DNA of 64,000 bases from NCBI GenBank assembly GCA_017311315.1, contig CM029610.1, forward strand, positions 5,947,126 to 6,011,125, in the 5' to 3' direction. The translations under genes and the position numbers were made by a program. A model generated the notes under the pieces. It was not told the origin of the DNA. It made no database searches and worked only from the letters and a program-made list of their open reading frames with translations. Positions 47,049 through 58,255 of the stretch are shown here, piece by piece (positions within the stretch are counted from its first letter, which is position 1; every line of letters starts with the position of its first letter). The DNA comes from Dendrocalamus latiflorus (Eukaryota; Streptophyta; Magnoliopsida; Poales; Poaceae).

Positions 47049-48614
47049 AGGCATGTTTGTTTCGGATTCTAGGCAAGCTAGCTACTTCTAGTAGCCAAAA
47101 ACTCTCCCAAATAGTCCAGCTTTTGGGCCAGCTATTGAGAATCTGAAAATCTGGGGAAGCCACAATTGTACTGAGACCGAGAAGCTGCAATAGCCCAGCT
47201 TTTCACAGATCCTGTGGACTAGTGCCATTAAAGTTCAAAATATTCACCCGCAAATGCCACTGAATAAAAATACCCCTCCGCCCCCCCCCCCCCGCGCCCC
47301 TCCCCAGAACCCTCCGCGCGCCCCTCCTTCCCCACGCCTCTCTCCTCCCCCCACCCCGCCGCCGCCCACCCCGGACCCCTCCCCACCGGCGCCCCCTCCC
47401 CAGATCTCCCGCCGCCGCCCCCCTCCTACCCCTCCTCCCCCACGCCTCTCTCCTCCCCGCCGCCGCCCACCCCGGCCCCCTCCCCCCTCCCCAGATCCGC
47501 CCCCGCCGCCCCTCCCCCGCCCCCCTCCTCGCCCAGACGGCGAGCGCGCGAGGAGGGCCGGCGATGCCTGCAGATCTCCCTCGTCGGCCGCCGCCTCCTG
47601 GAGGTCTCCCTCGCCAGCAGCCGCCCCTGCCTACAGGTCTCCTTTGCCGGCCGCCGCCGCCTGGAGAGTGGAGGTCTCCCTCGTCAGCCACGCCACCTGG
47701 AAGCCACCCTCCCGCCGCCCGGAGGTCACCGTCACCTGCCGCGCCGCCAGGAGGTCACCTCGCTGCCGCCAGGAGGTCACCTACACTGGCCACGCCGCTC
47801 GCCCCTCGTCCTCCTCTTCTTCCTCACGTTAATTGTCACAAGGAGCTTATTGATGGTATTGAAGAACTTGTTAAGTTCTTGATTGGTTGCCTTTTTATGT
47901 TCTGTGTGTTTCCTGCAATGTTCTGTGTTCATGTGCTACAGGGTGAAACTTGAATACATATCTATGGCAGATTGTAGAAGCCGTAGAACTGACTGAAAGC
48001 GAGCAATGCGAAATACTTGGGGAAACTAGAAAATGCACAGCTTGCAGAGCATTACAGCATACACCCTCTAAAGCCTCAACTTGGATTATTTCATTTTACA
48101 GTACAGATCAACATGTGCTCCTCCTCATGGTTTGGCTACCAAAGATCAACATATGTAGCACAAACTCATTTTGTTTCTGAAGCAATACCGGTCATATGCT
48201 CTCATTAGTATTATTCCATTTTCTTTCTGAACAAGTGTTGTGACTGCAGTAACGTATCAGCCTTTGGAACGTGCAAATTTATATAATACAGAATCCAGGA
48301 GCCACCAAGGCTACTTCACCCATTTCATTGAATATACAAATTGCTAATTCCAACTGTACTTGAGGCTAAAAACACTGATCAAACTTGCAGTATGGATATC
48401 TCTTCTATCAATACATAATCAGGACATTAACTCACCTAAGGGTATTTCAGTCAATACATCTATCAGGATACCAGCTGCACGGCTAGAATCCAAGATGCCA
48501 AATAGGCTAGCTACTTAGACTAGCTGCTACTCAGACTAGCCAGCTACTCAGAATCTCCAGCTAACTACTCAGACCAACTAGCTACTCAGAATCTACAGCT
48601 CCCCAAACATGCCC
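47049..48614. mobile_element. TTA-flanked 1.6-kb element, PIF/Harbinger-like ends
   Basis: TTA lies on both sides (47046-47048, 48615-48617). Ends are AGGCATGTTTG and, from the right, GGGCATGTTTG. Subterminal AGCTAGCTACTT (left) and repeated CTAGCTACTCAGAATCT (right) are inverted relatives. The interior has an extremely C-rich block (47280-47530) and a GC block to 47830 with a repeated GGAGGTCTCC / GGAGGTCACC phrase. This may be captured exon sequence, but no domain is recognisable. Confidence 0.65.
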
Positions 48615-48617
48615 TTA

Positions 48618-49298
48618 GAGCAAGTTTAATAGTACAGATAGTTGCTATCTCCAATACATTTCCATGTCATCAAAAGATAATGATGCAGTCAACTCATACA
48701 ATAAGCTGGCTATAAGTTGTCTCCACAAGAGCTCTCAATCATTTAATACATACATGGGTATTGATAATTAAATATATGCATGGGTATAACAATTAGTTCT
48801 ATGGGTACATGCATAGATAATGCCTTTTTTCCTGTGCTATAGCCTGACTCTTGCATGGGAGTCGGCTTGGCTCTCTCTCTCCTTTTCTCTCCCCTTCACA
48901 TAGGACTATGCTGATATAGATTCCCTTAGAGCAAGTTTAATAGTATAGATAGCTGCTACCTCCAATACATTTCCATGTCATCAAAAGATAATGATGCAGC
49001 CAACTTATACAATAAGCTGGCTATAAGTTGTCTTCACAAGAGCTCTCAATCATTTAATAGTGTGATCATTTAATACATGCATGGGTATAACAGTTAGTCC
49101 TATTGGTACATGCATGGATAACGCCTCTTTTCCTGTGCTATAGCCTGACTCTTGCATGGGAGTCGGCTTGGCTCTCTCTCTCCTTTTCTCTTCCCTCCAC
49201 ATAGGATTATGCTGACATGGATTCCCTTATAGCTAGCACAGTCAGCCTTATTAAACTTGCTCTTATAGCTAGCACAATCAGCTTTATTAAACTTGCTC
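48618..49298. mobile_element. composite Tourist-like MITE, two units
   Basis: Unit starts GAGCAAGTTTAATAGTA lie at 48618 and 48929, each after TTA. Two right ends, TTATTAAACTTGCTC, finish at 49262 and 49298, each followed by TTA. The two units of about 311 bp are about 90% alike (TGATGCAGCCAACT, CCTGACTCTTGCATGGGAGT). This fits one Tourist element inserted next to or into another of its kind, with a duplicated 36-bp end. Confidence 0.85.
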
Positions 49299-50012
49299 TT
49301 ACACTGCATCCGATAGCCCTGCACCCCTGCTGGTATTACCGTTCCCAGCAGCTCTTCTCCTCTCTTTACCAGTACTTTTGTGGCAATTGCTGCGAACGAT
49401 CGAAGTGATTAGCAGGTGCAGCACCATCGTACGAAAAAGCAGTGTACGTACGTACGAACGAAAGCGCATGGACACGGTGGTAGCAGCTGACAGGAACGGG
49501 CAGGCCTGGACCTGCACCACGGCCACGTGGGGCCCCCATGTCAGGAGCCGTTCCGTACGCTATTGGCACGGCGCCTTCGTACGCCGAGCGGCTCAGTTGT
49601 CTAATCTGGCCAGGGTCGAATCAGTGAGGGCTCGACACGGTCAGCACAAGATGAAACGGGCAGGTACATTATGTACGTGCTCGGTGCTCCGGCCGCGTTG
49701 CTTTCTGAGTTTCTGACCGGGGGCCGCCGCCAAGTACAGCTACAGTAAAAACTACCGGTAACAATTTTGCTGCAAGCTTTTCGTGTGTTTTTTCTTAAGA
49801 GGAAACGAGTTTTGTGATTCAATTCTCGATACTTTTTGTGTGGTCAAGAAATGCAAAGTTGAGCTTTCCATGAGCGCAGCTTCCTATCTCGTCTGCCTTA
49901 TTGTTCTTACCCGTTAGTTGCTCGCCCTTTTGACCCTTTTATTACTCCATCTACTTTTATTGCTAGTACGGTAGTACCTGTTTATACCATCACTCGGTAG
50001 TATTTTACGGGT
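49299..50012. other. intergenic
   Basis: No gene. A CGTACGTACGTAC run lies at 49446-49458. The 112-codon plus frame at 49378 has no domain. Confidence 0.3.
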
Positions 50013-50280
50013 GTGATCGGTTCGGCTTCAGGTTTTAGCTTCCAGTTTATTTTTTACTATTCATAAATTTCGTCTTTTTCTGAATTTTTGGCTTTTTGTT
50101 GAACTTTTTTGCTGGTTCTTTTTTTCCGTATTTGTTTGTATTATACGTAATGGGCTAACATATTTTTTATATTTTTTAAATTTAATTATGCTAAATAAGC
50201 CTCTGTCCACTACAATGTTTTTTCAGCCAACTACAGTGCTTTTCAGCCATAAGCCACCAAAAATAAGCCCAAATGATCAC
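50013..50280. mobile_element. MITE family M1, copy 3
   Basis: Third copy, same orientation as those at 22351 and 31262. Right end AAGCCCAAATGATCAC is intact. The left end reads GTGATCGGTTCGGCTT, so it is decayed there. The interior ATTATACGTAATGGGCTAAC is perfectly kept. Confidence 0.8.
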
Positions 50281-50312
50281 CACCGTGTTAGTAGGCCATG
50301 GCCAGCTACTAG

Positions 50313-51142
50313 CACTACAAGAAAAACTCTATATAGAGGAATTTTTTAGAGACGTTTTTCAATTTATCTCTAAAATTAAATTTACATAACCTATAAACAC
50401 TTTTTAGAGACACATTAAACTCGCCGCACAATTTTATATTATTGAGATTGTTTTGAGACGTTTCCGAACCACATGCAGAATTGTAAAGCTGGTCTCTAAT
50501 TCGCCTCAAAATTTTAATTTTTCTAGAGACATTTTTTGAGACGCTTTTTAACTATCTGGAGGTATTTTCAGTGATTTACATGTGTTAAATGACTTACATG
50601 TAAATATTGCAAGGCATAACTAAACACATGAAGTGATGAGATTGAGGTGGCTAGTGCAACATGTCCAAAAGAAATACTATTCCCATGAGGTTGTGAGTTC
50701 AAGTACCAATCTTTTAGATTTTATTTTCTATGATATACTATACTAATAACATAATTTAACGTCATTATAAAATACATTTATTCCCTTATAGATATGCTAA
50801 CCCTTTGAGACACGATAAAACGTCTCTATAAAATATCACAAAAGATATATAAATGTTTTAATAATATGTCTCTACGTCATAGTGACGATAAATAGGAATT
50901 TAATGTCACTATAAAATAATGTCTTTATTCCCTTGAGATACGATACAACGCTATATAAAATGTCACAAAGGATATAAAAGTGTTTTAATAATTTGTTTCT
51001 ATGTCGTAGCGGTGATAAATAGGAAAGTGTTTATGAAGCCTCTTAAAAAAACATCTCTATAACAATATAGAGACATGAATATCTTTATTATATTAAAAAA
51101 GCATCTCTATGTAAGATTTGTGTTATAGTTTGTGTTGTAGGG
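50313..51142. mobile_element. non-autonomous CACTA-type element
   Basis: Begins CACTACAAGAAAAAC and ends, read from the right, CCCTACAACACAAAC. It is flanked by TAG on both sides (50310-50312, 51143-51145), the 3-bp duplication of CACTA elements. The 830-bp interior is built of GAGACG / CGTCTC and CTATAAAAT repeats, with a ~133-bp tandem duplication at about 50760-51025. No transposase. The right end has lost the terminal CACTA match. Confidence 0.8.
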
Positions 51143-51145
51143 TAG

Positions 51146-51889
51146 GACATGCTACATAAATGCCAGCAAAGTAGTGTAGCATACTGGCAAATAACTGTAC
51201 ACTACTGCAACTTATACCGGCGTTTGACTTTGGCGTTTACGTATCTGAACACTCGTATTGGCGAGGCGGTAAGATAATACGACATGCGCCTTTCGATTAC
51301 TTTAAGAAACACTGGGATTTGTACGTGCTAATTCAAGCGGCGTTCTCAATGCACGTGCATAGCCCGTCAACGCCCGGGACACTACGTACCAGACCAAAAA
51401 CTCTTGCTTGAGATTTGACATTGCCGCGACCCACTTAGGTACTAGTACAAGATTAATCATAGTACAAGATTGGATCGTAATTTTTCTTTTAAGAAATTTG
51501 AGATATTCAAATCGACTTTAACTTTCAGCTTTTGCTTGAAAAAAACCAAAACCCGATATGACCGCCTCAATTTCTAAAAACGGTTTCTTCATGCCGCTTC
51601 AAAAAAGCGGTTTCTCCAAGCCACTTTCAAAGCTGTCAGATACTCAGATGACCTCCATCGCCTTCTCTGCGTCCGTGTCTTCTAAAAGCTATTTTTCAAA
51701 TTTTATTCCAAAAACTACTTCTTTTAGACATTATTATTCTGTTTAAGCCAAAAGTTTCAATTAAAAGTCATCAACTCCAGCCGATTAAAACATCCCCTTA
51801 CTTAATCGGCCACAATCTGACATATATGCTCTATCGGTACCAAAAACACGATCAATGACACTCAATTGCTTTCTCTTCTGCAAAGACTA
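51146..51889. other. intergenic
   Basis: No gene. Short repeated TTCAAAAAAGCGG / CGGTTTCT motifs lie at 51580-51620. Confidence 0.3.
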
Positions 51890-52130
51890 TGGGGCTGCTC
51901 TTTTTAGCTGAAGCTTATGACTTTTGGCTGCGGCTTATAACTTTTGGGCTGTTCGTGCGAGAGATTATAGAGTAACAGAAACTAACATACGATTTTTGTT
52001 GATACAATTGAAGTAAGTACAATATGTACTACAATTAATTAGTAGATTCTATCTTGAAAAGATGCTCCATTTAAAAATTAGTTACTGTAGAAAAACCAAA
52101 AAGCAGTTTTTAGGAGCTGAAAAAAACAGG
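51890..52130 (+). repeat. dispersed repeat R2, copy 4
   Basis: Shows GGCTTATAACTTTTGGGCTG, AGAGATTATAGAGTAACAGA, ATACGATTTTTGTTGATACA and TTAGTTACTGTAGAAAAACC in order. The outer parts AGCTGAAGCTTATG (left) and GGAGCTGAAAAAAACAGG (right) may be the termini. Confidence 0.55.
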
Positions 52131-52379
52131 ACATGTATATCATCATCAAGTTTCTTTCTCTTTTTTTTATCGTTCAAGTTTCTTTCTCTTAAGTCTTAAC
52201 CTGCGACGAAAAAAGTGATATCTCGCACTTGGCTTAAGCACGAAAGACATTAGCTATTCATTTCTCTTGGATATCACGTAAAACTTTTATGTTCCATACA
52301 ACTCATCCCTTTCTGTCTTTTCCCCCCCTTGAGAGTTATAATTCATCATTTTCAATAAAGACAGCCAAAATACAAACAG

Positions 52380-52580
52380 ATATTTTTTTTACTGTGACTT
52401 ATACCTTTTGAATTTTGACTGTTTATAAAAGATTACGAAGAGAGAAATAATCGTATGTTATTTTTGATGATATAGCTAAACCCAGTATAGTATGTACTAC
52501 CATCGACTGGTAGACACTGTATTAAAAAATCGTATTACTTAAAAACTAGTTACTACAGTAAAAATGAAAAGCTATAATAT
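52380..52580 (+). repeat. dispersed repeat R2, copy 5
   Basis: Shows CTGTGACTTATACCTTTTGA, AAAAGATTACGAAGAGAGAA, TGATGATATAGCTAAACCCA and CTAGTTACTACAGTAAAAA in order. It lies only 250 bp after copy 4 in the same orientation. Confidence 0.55.
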
Positions 52581-52839
52581 ACAAACCCATTTGATGCCCT
52601 ATGATGGCACACCTCACTCCACGGCAGGCAATGCCAAACTCACCACAAACGGAGAAGCGAGCAGTCAGCGCGGCATCGATGCTTTAGGATTCTTCCGTGT
52701 TAGGCTAGCTAATCAGCAGAAAAGCCATCGGCACTAGTAGCACGCATATGAGCGGAGGGTGTAGTGAACATGTTTTGCATGAGATTTCACGAGAAAAGCG
52801 AGCTAGCTTTTGTACGAGGTTATTTCCTTTCCGTATTGT

Positions 52840-53085
52840 TTTCTGTTTCCAGTCTAATTTCTATTTAGAGAAATAAAAAACTAATATAAATATCTGATTT
52901 TTTTAAAATAGCTTACTCACTCCTCTCGCTACGGGGATAAGGCAGGGTCACAAGCGCATCATGCAACTCATTCCTCTTGCTCCAGTCTAGCGTACGCATT
53001 TCTCCGTTACTTTCCTACCACTCGATCGTCCTCTCATTCTAAAAATCACTAGTATTTATTTTTAACAAAAAAAAATCATATACAT
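52840..53085 (+). repeat. dispersed repeat R3, copy 3
   Basis: Third copy of the family at 5640 and 6690, with GGGATAAGGCAGGGTCACAA (about 52934), GCGCATCATGCAACTCATTC and CTAGTATTTATTTTTAAC. Confidence 0.5.
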
Positions 53086-53097
53086 AATTAAAACCCA

Positions 53098-53292
53098 TCA
53101 ATTACAGTCATATAAACAGGCCGTATAAAAGGGCTTCCAGGCGCTATGATGCAGCAAATATATTCCAAAAGTCATGGCTAGACCACCCTTGTGCAATGCA
53201 GCAGCTTCACGTGGATATGTAGAAAATAGAGCTGCCCCGAAAGAATTTACACCGAATTCCTGATCTGTCCCAAATAGCAACTGCTGTCGAAT
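53098..53292 (-). other. unidentified exon-like open stretch
   Basis: On the minus strand about 62 codons are open and have protein-like composition (FGTDQEFGVNSFGAALFSTY, then LHKGGLAMTFGIYLLHH), with a possible membrane-facing stretch. I do not recognise the family. It may be a captured or decayed exon, since no partner exon is seen. Confidence 0.3.
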
Positions 53293-53522
53293 TTCAGTGA
53301 AATTCCAGCGTCAGTTATTGTGCCGGAAAAGATGTACAGGAAACGAGGCAGCCACGTCAAGCTGATCCTCGAGCTCGGCTTGACTATGCTCCAATTGAGC
53401 AGCTAGCTCTTGAGTGTCAGCTGGTACGTGCTTGGTGCCTTGTTAGTAGTTTCAAAGGAAGTAGATACTAAGAAGTTTCGCCATGCATGCGCGCGTATCT
53501 ATGTAACATCTTCCTTACCCAA

Positions 53523-53921
53523 GGGTGTGTTTGGTTCGTGAATGGAGGTTGCATCGTATATCCTGGATGAGTGGATGCAGGCCGAGTGGAATCGTATTTC
53601 AGAAAAAGAAGATGTTTGGTGAGGCTGTATGAGCGGATACAAAAAAACTGAGATGCTGTTTGGTTGCCTGTATGAGCGGATGCAGTCTACCAAACCTGAG
53701 AGGCTGACACGTGGGACCGCATAAGATACACTGCATCCACTCATCCAGGATGGCTAGTGAAGCTCATTTTGAGCGTATCCACCCATCCAGGATGAGGGCG
53801 TATTTTTGCATCCGCTCATACAGGCTATATCCGCTCATACAGGCAACCAAACAGCCTCTTTCTTAGATTATACGGATCCACCTATCCAGGACGAAGAAGA
53901 TTCAGGTAACCAAACACACCC
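53523..53921 (-). mobile_element. MITE family M2, copy 2 (inverted)
   Basis: Inverted relative of 35771-36169 with ends GGGTGTGTTTGGTT / AACCAAACACACCC. CAA lies on both sides (53520-53522, 53922-53924), a possible 3-bp target duplication. The interior is the same set of GTATGAGCGGAT / GGATGAGTGGAT motifs. Confidence 0.87.
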
Positions 53922-53924
53922 CAA

Positions 53925-54696
53925 GTGTATGTGTATGACTCAGCCATGGCGAGCACCGAACTGCCCAAGGCATGTGACCGGCCACTCGTTTTCAACCGAC
54001 CATCTGACGACTCGTGTCTTGCGCGCCAGCGTGCGGATGGATCGCGAAATTTCCACGTCCATGCGCGCGTGCCCACTTGCAGCAACAGATGCAAATAATC
54101 CATTAAGAGCCAAAGCCAAAGCAAAGTACAAAAATAACACGATTGGCGGTTCAATTTCGATAAAAAAAATTCCTGAATTCTAAGCAGAATTTTATGTGAG
54201 CTTTTTCGGCTACGGCTGGTCATCTATAGATACAGTTGATAGTTTTTAGTTTTAACATAAATATTTATACGAATAAACTAAATGTTGTATCAAATATTGA
54301 TTAATCGTTTTAAAAATTATGTCTCGATAAACTATTTTAAGAAAAATAACGAATAAATTGTTCCACATATTTATACGAAAGAACTCGTTCAATTATATAA
54401 GCCATAAGAACCCACACATATATTGTTAACGTTAGCACATCAGACGAGAAGTATCCATACTCAGACGTCGATCGACCAACTGCATGCATAAACGCCCAAG
54501 TCTAGCTAGCACTAGCAGTGCTAGTTTGGGGTCGGTCGAGAAAGAACGGGTCAGAAACCTCGAGACGGACCGCTCTCAGCAGCACCGGTGAGGGTGCCCA
54601 TCTTCGTCGTTCCTTTCTGCGACGCACTCACCATCGCCTTCACAGCATTATAATAAACGCTAATTCTAGCTAGCCTGACGGGTTTTTCGTTGCTTA
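53925..54696. other. intergenic
   Basis: No gene. 54240-54410 is AT-rich and resembles 33000-33150 in part (AATAAACTATTTTAA, CATAAGCCATAAG-like ends). Confidence 0.3.
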
Positions 54697-54704
54697 GATA
54701 TCTG

Positions 54705-55731
54705 TGTTGGAAATCTAATCAATTTTCGGCATATTTTAATCCAGAAATTCAGCATATAAAACATGACATAAACATGCATGAGAGATCTAGCAACGATGTA
54801 TTCATATTCGCTAACGAGCAAGCTAACAGAAACATCTAATAACATATTCATAGCGCACAGAAACAAATACAGCAGAAAAGTTTTAGATTTATACCCTCGG
54901 GCGGGGCCAGTGCCGGAGACACCGGAGGCGCCGTTACCATCAGTCGACATGATGGCCTATTCGATGTAGTCGATCAAGGCGTGATGCAGGATGAAGCTTG
55001 ATGCAGGAAGATGTTCGCGGTGCAGTCCCGCGAACGGTTCACCACCAGGAAGTAGACGTCGCAGATTGAGTAGTCGCGCTGATGCGCTCCCCAAAAACTT
55101 GATCGCCCGCCTACCCGTGCAGGTACACAAACGGACGAAGTTCCGGAGGCCTACTCGCCCAGAAACTTGTGCGCGCAAGATTCTGGACTGGAGATGACAG
55201 AGAGCAGCAACAAAAAAAACAGAACCACCAGAATACTGTTCTCCCTTCCTTTCCCGTATGGAGTAGAGAGTCTTTTGTAACAGCAAAAACGAAGAGGCCA
55301 GAGTAACTGCAGCCATTACCTCGGAAGTAACCGCAGTCATAATCCACTGGTAACTGCACCGTTACTGCCAGCCACTCGTTAATGCTAGTTACTGCGAGTC
55401 GATTCGATTTTCGAATAGATAAAGAAAAACGCGCCCGCACCCGACACGCCTGCACGCGCACACGCACACGCACACGCACCGCACCGCACGGCACCGCACG
55501 GCGCGGCGCGGCGTGGCGTGGCGAGGCGAGCGAGCGAGCGAGCGCGCGCGTGTATTGGCTCTCTCCAATTACACAAGGGGGTTACCACGTTCCACCTTTT
55601 AAAGTGGTGTAACTCCCATTCAATTCTCCATATGGGACTAAACAATTTTCTACCTAGCATTAGTTGTGGGCCTAGGAATTTCATTTGATTAATTGCTAGA
55701 TTAAAATGAGTCAATCCCAATTAATCCAACA
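54705..55731 (-). repeat. 3' LTR of Copia element 2
   Basis: 1027 bp. The inner side is preceded on the minus strand by the purine tract TTTGGTGGGGAT (55732-55743). It includes a variable simple-repeat block (ACGCAC / GGCGC / GAGC units, about 55450-55550) that differs in length from the partner LTR. Confidence 0.93.
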
Positions 55732-55743
55732 ATCCCCACCAAA
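55732..55743 (-). promoter_or_regulatory. polypurine tract of Copia element 2
   Basis: TTTGGTGGGGAT on the minus strand, directly abutting the 3' LTR. Confidence 0.75.
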
Positions 55744-56274
55744 TTTCAAGGCATACGAGAAATGCTCTCAGTTCTGCTGTTGTTTGATATACCAGTGTTT
55801 CGATGGAGACTGTTAAGTTGAACATCCACCTAGAAAAGGAGTTACACTCATCCACAACTGAACAATGGACTATGCCTTGAATTGACAGTTTTGTGCGAAC
55901 AAGCTTTACCCAATTCCTTTACTAGTACTAAGCTGCCTAAAGCATCCCCTCTGGTTGGAGCGTATAAGTCATACTCCATGCCTATTCATGAGTATCTAGA
56001 GATCACCCAAATCTCATAGACTGTGACCAGCAGTCGAACTCATATAGGTGTGTTCTTTCTAAGATGTCCTGTAGGCCGACATCTCTGCTTTAAAAAAGCC
56101 ACCTGGATCACATTAAGGTAAAAACCAACCTGCCATACAGAATAGGAGAGAAGCGCATCACTGAAGAAATGAGCCCTGTAAAGGTCTCTCCTCCCAGTCA
56201 ACCAACAGTTTGTTTCACCATCCTACTTCACGGGATCTCCGATCACATAGAACAGGTTACCACTGTGGTATGAC

Positions 56275-58255
56275 TCATGTGGGTCTCAGGCCCATCTCAC
56301 TCGATGCACTATCTATCACATTACGTGATAAAACCCTTTGTAAATTGGTCTGCCAGATTCTTAGCTGTCTGGACATAGTCCAGTGCTATAACTCCGGAGT
56401 TTTTCAGCTTTCTGACAGACTTCAACCGCCTCTTAACATGCCTAGATGACTTCATGTTGTCCTTAGAACTGTTCACCTTGATAATTACAGTCTGATTATC
56501 ACAGTTCATCAGGATAGCCGGTATCGGTTTTTCAACCACCGGCAGATCCATAAGGAGTTCACGAAGCCACTCAGCCTCAACAGTGGCGGTATCTAACGCT
56601 GTGAGTTCTGCTTCCATTGTTGACCTCGTTAAGATGGTCTGCTTGCAAGACTTCCAGGAAACAGCACCACCTCCAAGTGTGAACACATATCCACTCGTGG
56701 CTTTTATCTCATCAGCATCAGAGATCCAGTTTGAATCACTATATCCCTCCAGTACCTTTGGGTACCCAGCATAGTGAATGCCATAGCTCACAGTTGCCTT
56801 TAGATAGCGCATCACTCTCTCAAGAGCACGCCAATGATCATCTCCCGGATTTGAAACAAACCGGCTTAGCTTGCTCACAGCAAACGAGATGTCAGGCCTC
56901 GTAGCACTAGCTAAATACATCAATGAGCCAATGATCTGGGAGTATCTCAATTGATCCCTTGTTATTCTTCGGTTTTTCCTCAATAACACACTAGGATCAT
57001 AAGGAGTAGAAGCAGGTTTGCAGTCACTATAACCAAAGCGACTCAAGACCTTATCCACATAGTGGGATTGCACGAGTGTAACCCCACCATCACCTTCTCT
57101 CAGTAGCTTAATGTTAAGAATCACATCAGCCACTCCCAAATCTTTCATCTCAAAATTCTTGGACAGAAAGTCCTTGACCTCCTCAATCACATTGAGGTTG
57201 GTCCCAAAAATCAGTATGTCATCAACATACAAGCACAAGATCACTCCTTCTCCCCCACCATAGCGATAGTACACACATTTGTCAGCTTCATTCACAACAA
57301 AGCCAGCAGATGTCAAAATTTTGTCGAACTTCTCATGCCATTGCTTAGGTGCTTGCTTTAGGCCATACAAAGACTTTAACAACTTGCACACCTTTCCTTC
57401 TTGACCTTGTACCACAAACCCGTCTGGCTGATCCATATAAATCTCCTCCTCCAACTCTCCATTTAGGAAAGCTGTCTTAACGTCCATTTGATGAACGAGA
57501 AGACCATGAGAGGCAGCCAGGGCAAGTAGTACTCGAATTGTGGTCAGTCGGGCAACAGGTGAATAAGTATCAAAGAAGTCATCGCCTTCTTTCTGGGTAT
57601 AACCCTTGGCCACAAGCCTTGCCTTGTACTTTTCAATTGTACCATCAGGCCTAAGCTTTTTCTTGAAAATCCATTTACATCCTACAGGTTTACACCCATA
57701 AGGACGGTCAACGACCTCCCAAGTTCCATTAGACATAATAGAGTCCATCTCACTCCGTACTGCTTTCTTCCAATAGTCAGCGTCAGGAGAAGAATATGCC
57801 TCTTCCATGGTTCTTGGAGTGTCATCCACGAGATATACAATGAAATCATCACCAAAAGACTTTGCAATCCTCTGTCTCTTACTCTTTCGAGTAACTTCAT
57901 TGTTATCCTCTTCAGGATTTTCCATAGGCGTTTCCTCAACATGTTCTATCGGCACAAAGGAATCAAGGGAAATTATAGGTTCTTGACTAGATGAGCTAGG
58001 TACATCACATTTCATAGGAAATTCATTCTCAAAAAATGTAGCGTCTCTGGACTCTATGATTGTACCAACACGCATATCAGGTACTCCAGTTTTTATAATT
58101 AAGAACCTATAACCCACGCTGTGCATAGCATAACCAAGAAATACACAATCTACGATTTTTGGTCTAAGTTTGCGATTCTTGACAATTGGCACGTTAACTT
58201 TGGCCAAACATCCCAGGTGCGCAAGTATGAAAGAGTCAACTTCTTCTTTTCCCAT
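56275..58255 (-). pseudogene. Copia element 2 reverse transcriptase / RNase H part
   Basis: An open frame of 644 codons (58255 to 56321) continues the polyprotein after the frame break near 58212. It holds the end of integrase, then reverse transcriptase (LVAKGYTQKEGDDF, MDVKTAFLNGELEEE, YVDD at 343-346) and RNase H (YSDSNW, SWKSCKQT, ending NLADQFTKG). An extra T in the run complementary to 56330-56333 shifts the last 17 or so codons, giving a stop at 56321 instead of 56275. The catalytic core is otherwise intact. Confidence 0.9.

Noticed and set aside
47203..47832. Proline-rich and glycine-rich frames of 162-192 codons
   Set aside because: Produced by runs of C and CCG units; no domain. 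Kept only as possible transposon cargo.
55385..55720. Frames in the LTRs of Copia element 2, repeated at 60657-61214
   Set aside because: LTR sequence including CG-rich simple repeats. Only the frame continuing into gag has support.
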